A stretch of DNA of 10,370 nucleotides, taken from assembly GCA_004802705.1 (NCBI GenBank), contig SGPL01000855.1:1-10370 (forward strand), written 5' to 3'. The stretch is from Bondarzewia mesenterica (Eukaryota; Basidiomycota; Agaricomycetes; Russulales; Bondarzewiaceae). The notes under the pieces were generated by a model. That model had not been told where the DNA came from. It did no database searches and worked only from the letters and a program-made list of their open reading frames with translations. The position numbers were made by a program, and so were the translations under genes. This document shows, piece by piece, positions 8,911 to 10,370 of the stretch (within the stretch, counting starts at the first letter, position 1; each line of letters begins with the position of its first letter).

Positions 8911-9826
8911 TTAACACCGTCCTGTTAAAACCATGTTCATCGAGCCCAAGACCACCTCCCAGGCAAAGTCGAGAACCGCCCACATCTCGCGGTCGAACAC
9001 GCCAAGTAAGGACGCATTTTGCCATACCCCAATAATCGACCGCGCGATGCCCATCAGTGCACTCATTTTATCTCCGGCGGCTGATGCAGCGAGATACGTC
9101 GCGAGCTGTGATGCGGACAGATGGGCAAGGGGGTTTGGGGATGCACTGCTCCCGGCACGGAGCGGGGATACCATCGAGGACGGAACGGGAAGCAATGAAC
9201 ACAGGAATTTATCAAAGCGGCGCGAGATGAGGAAGGTGTGAAGGGGCGCGAACGCTTCGGCGACGGGAACGGTGAGGGTGATTACTGGTACGACCGCTGT
9301 TCCGTTCGCGCGTACCTGCGGTCGGGATGCGGGCATGCGCGGTAGTTTTGCACAGTTAGCAGCCAATACGATATGCTGGGTAGGGATGAGAAGTGCTGTT
9401 TCGGAAATTGGTTGTGGTCTTGTGGAGGATGCGCTCGTAGATACCGCGAGGATGTGTGTCGGGAGTGAAGAGGTCACGATAGGCACTTCTACGTATGTCG
9501 GAACGCGTGATTTTAAAACCGAAGAAGGGATCGGCAAGCGCGAGACAGACGCATACATTCTGTGAAATTGGTTGTTAATACTTCTAGGATTGACCTCCAA
9601 TAGAAAACGACACTCACTCTGCTCCTTGCGCGTGGAGACCATTTCTGATGTATTCGAATGGGACTTGGACAAGGCCAGGGTCTATGGCAGCAATATTTTC
9701 CCTACTGACCTCCACAAATGCGGGGCGAGCTAGTGTGCGGGGAAGACTAAGGCCGGGCAGCGGATTAGGTTGTTGCATCTGCATGTCGTATGAGGGCTGT
9801 ACTGGGCGGGATGCGACTTGGAACAT
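8911..9826 (-). CDS. clp1: Clp1 (clampless1)-like developmental protein, 2 exons
   Basis: This is a member of the basidiomycete Clp1 family. In Coprinopsis cinerea, clp1 acts downstream of the A mating-type homeodomain genes and is needed for clamp-cell formation in the dikaryon; this is not the mRNA 3'-end kinase also called CLP1. Exons on the minus strand are 9826-9618 and 9559-8911. The 58-nt intron starts GTGAGT and ends CACAG, and the join (phase 2) gives a 285-aa protein. Family features visible are ARPAFVEVSRENIAAIDPGL then VQVPFEYIRNGL (33-64), PTHILAV and QHIVLAANCAKLPR (131-144), LTVPVAEAFAPLHTFL (165-180), and the C-terminal block LGVFDREMWAVLDFAWEVVLG (255-275). No signal peptide or membrane segment is seen, in line with an intracellular regulator. 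The chosen start is the first ATG after the TATA box. The open frame extends upstream to a TTG at 9883, but that is not a likely start. No damage was seen. Confidence 0.9.
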
Positions 9827-9906
9827 GTTGTATTTTGGAGTGAGAGACGAATACAAAGATTGGCTGGTTTGCTTCCTGAGCAAACGACGACCGACGACAA
9901 GGAATG

Positions 9907-9914
9907 CTTATATA
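9907..9914 (-). promoter_or_regulatory. TATA box of the clp1-like gene
   Basis: The minus strand reads TATATAAG here, ending 80 bases before the ATG at 9826. That leaves room for a start site about 30 bases downstream and a short 5' leader of roughly 50 bases. It is the only strong TATA element on this strand in the upstream region. Confidence 0.65.
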
Positions 9915-10052
9915 GGACCAAAGAGCGCAAAGTACATTTTAAGTTGCCAACCAACGAACAAATCACTTTTGGATGGGTGTTTGTGACCATTCCGGAATGT
10001 AATACTGACGTAAGTTTACAAAGACAACAGTTACCGCATTGGGGAGTACATG

Positions 10053-10084
10053 GGACGTGATAGGACGTGATGGTAACAAACTGA
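10053..10084. promoter_or_regulatory. Tandem GGACGTGAT repeat overlapping a homeodomain-type site
   Basis: GGACGTGAT occurs twice, at 10053-10061 and 10063-10071, a 10-bp (one helical turn) spacing. The second copy runs into TGATG-N9-TGA (10068-10084). This matches the consensus I recall for the Ustilago maydis bE/bW heterodimer and resembles the hsg-type GATG-N9-ACA site reported upstream of Coprinopsis clp1. It lies about 242 bases upstream of the clp1-like ATG, in plus orientation. A looser copy (TGATG-N10-TGA) appears on the minus strand near 10096-10113. The role is inferred from position and consensus only. Confidence 0.45.
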
Positions 10085-10217
10085 CAAGGTATCTCACTCT
10101 CGTCTCCATCACGACCTTGTGCTGTATTCACAATCGACTTTGTCCGACAAGCACTACCTTTCTCAGCTCAACTCATGTTCTACGGTACTTTGTGCTACTT
10201 CCGGGTCGACAGACTGT

Positions 10218-10370
10218 CTACGGTCGCCCTGAGCCGCCAGGATGACCGGCTTTCCTTGTCCCGTACCCTTCCATCTCGTATCCCGATCTGTATGCGCGGG
10301 ACCCCAGCAACTTTACCACGTCGTTAGACGAGTTTTGATTATTATCAAGTAAACCTGTGTGACTCGGTGA
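10218..10370 (-). CDS. Possible C-terminus of a gene running off the window
   Basis: From the window edge the minus strand is open for 50 codons down to a TAG at 10218-10220, in the frame whose first codon is 10370-10368. The translation is hydrophilic and rich in Gly, Arg and Ser, with pieces such as NSSNDVVKLLGSRAYRSGYE and GYGTRKAGHPGGSGRP. It has no recognisable motif, and a tail of this kind could be disordered. It is short enough to be chance, and if real it would put another minus-strand gene upstream of the clp1-like promoter. Confidence 0.25.
   Translation of the reverse strand, partial: SPSHTGLLDNNQNSSNDVVKLLGSRAYRSGYEMEGYGTRKAGHPGGSGRP

Noticed and set aside
1..10370. Mobile element, viral insertion, CRISPR or RNA gene
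   Set aside because: No transposase, reverse transcriptase, terminal repeats with target duplication, repeat-spacer array, tRNA or rRNA pattern was found on reading both strands.

Overview
The window looks like nuclear DNA of a filamentous basidiomycete, most likely an Agaricomycete. Every gene is split by short introns (about 41 to 160 nt) with GT...AG ends and CTNAC-type branch points. One gene is a clear member of the basidiomycete Clp1 (clampless1) family. No bacterial operon, CRISPR array, tRNA, rRNA or intact transposon was seen. Several long-looking reading frames start at TTG or GTG and are really internal exons, so the models below were built by hand from splice signals, reading phase and family motifs.

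Layout. 1-497: downstream flank, no firm gene. 498-2456 (-): an eight-exon gene for a secreted, probably GPI-anchored alginate-lyase-family polysaccharide lyase; its signal peptide is out of frame by one base at an 8-A run. 2728-3442 (-): a block of phase-compatible exons for an unrecognised membrane protein; the N-terminus is unresolved. 3549-5699 (-): a ten-exon model whose first 239 residues look like a bacterial-type RNase P protein (RnpA fold), followed by a long, probably disordered tail. 5700-7093: a long gene-poor spacer with two inverted repeats. 7094-8331 (+): a decayed DUF829/TMEM53-like alpha/beta-hydrolase gene with frameshifts and a lost splice acceptor. 8332-8910: spacer between convergent genes. 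8911-9826 (-): the two-exon clp1-like gene, with a TATA box and, about 240 bp upstream of its ATG, a motif resembling the binding site of mating-type homeodomain heterodimers. 10218-10370 (-): an open frame that runs off the window edge.

The genes do not form an obvious pathway. Those on the minus strand are arranged head to tail, but no shared function is apparent. The best leads are the RnpA-like gene, the clp1 promoter motif, and the damage in the DUF829 copy and in the lyase signal peptide. All exon joins are inferred from sequence alone and need transcript support.
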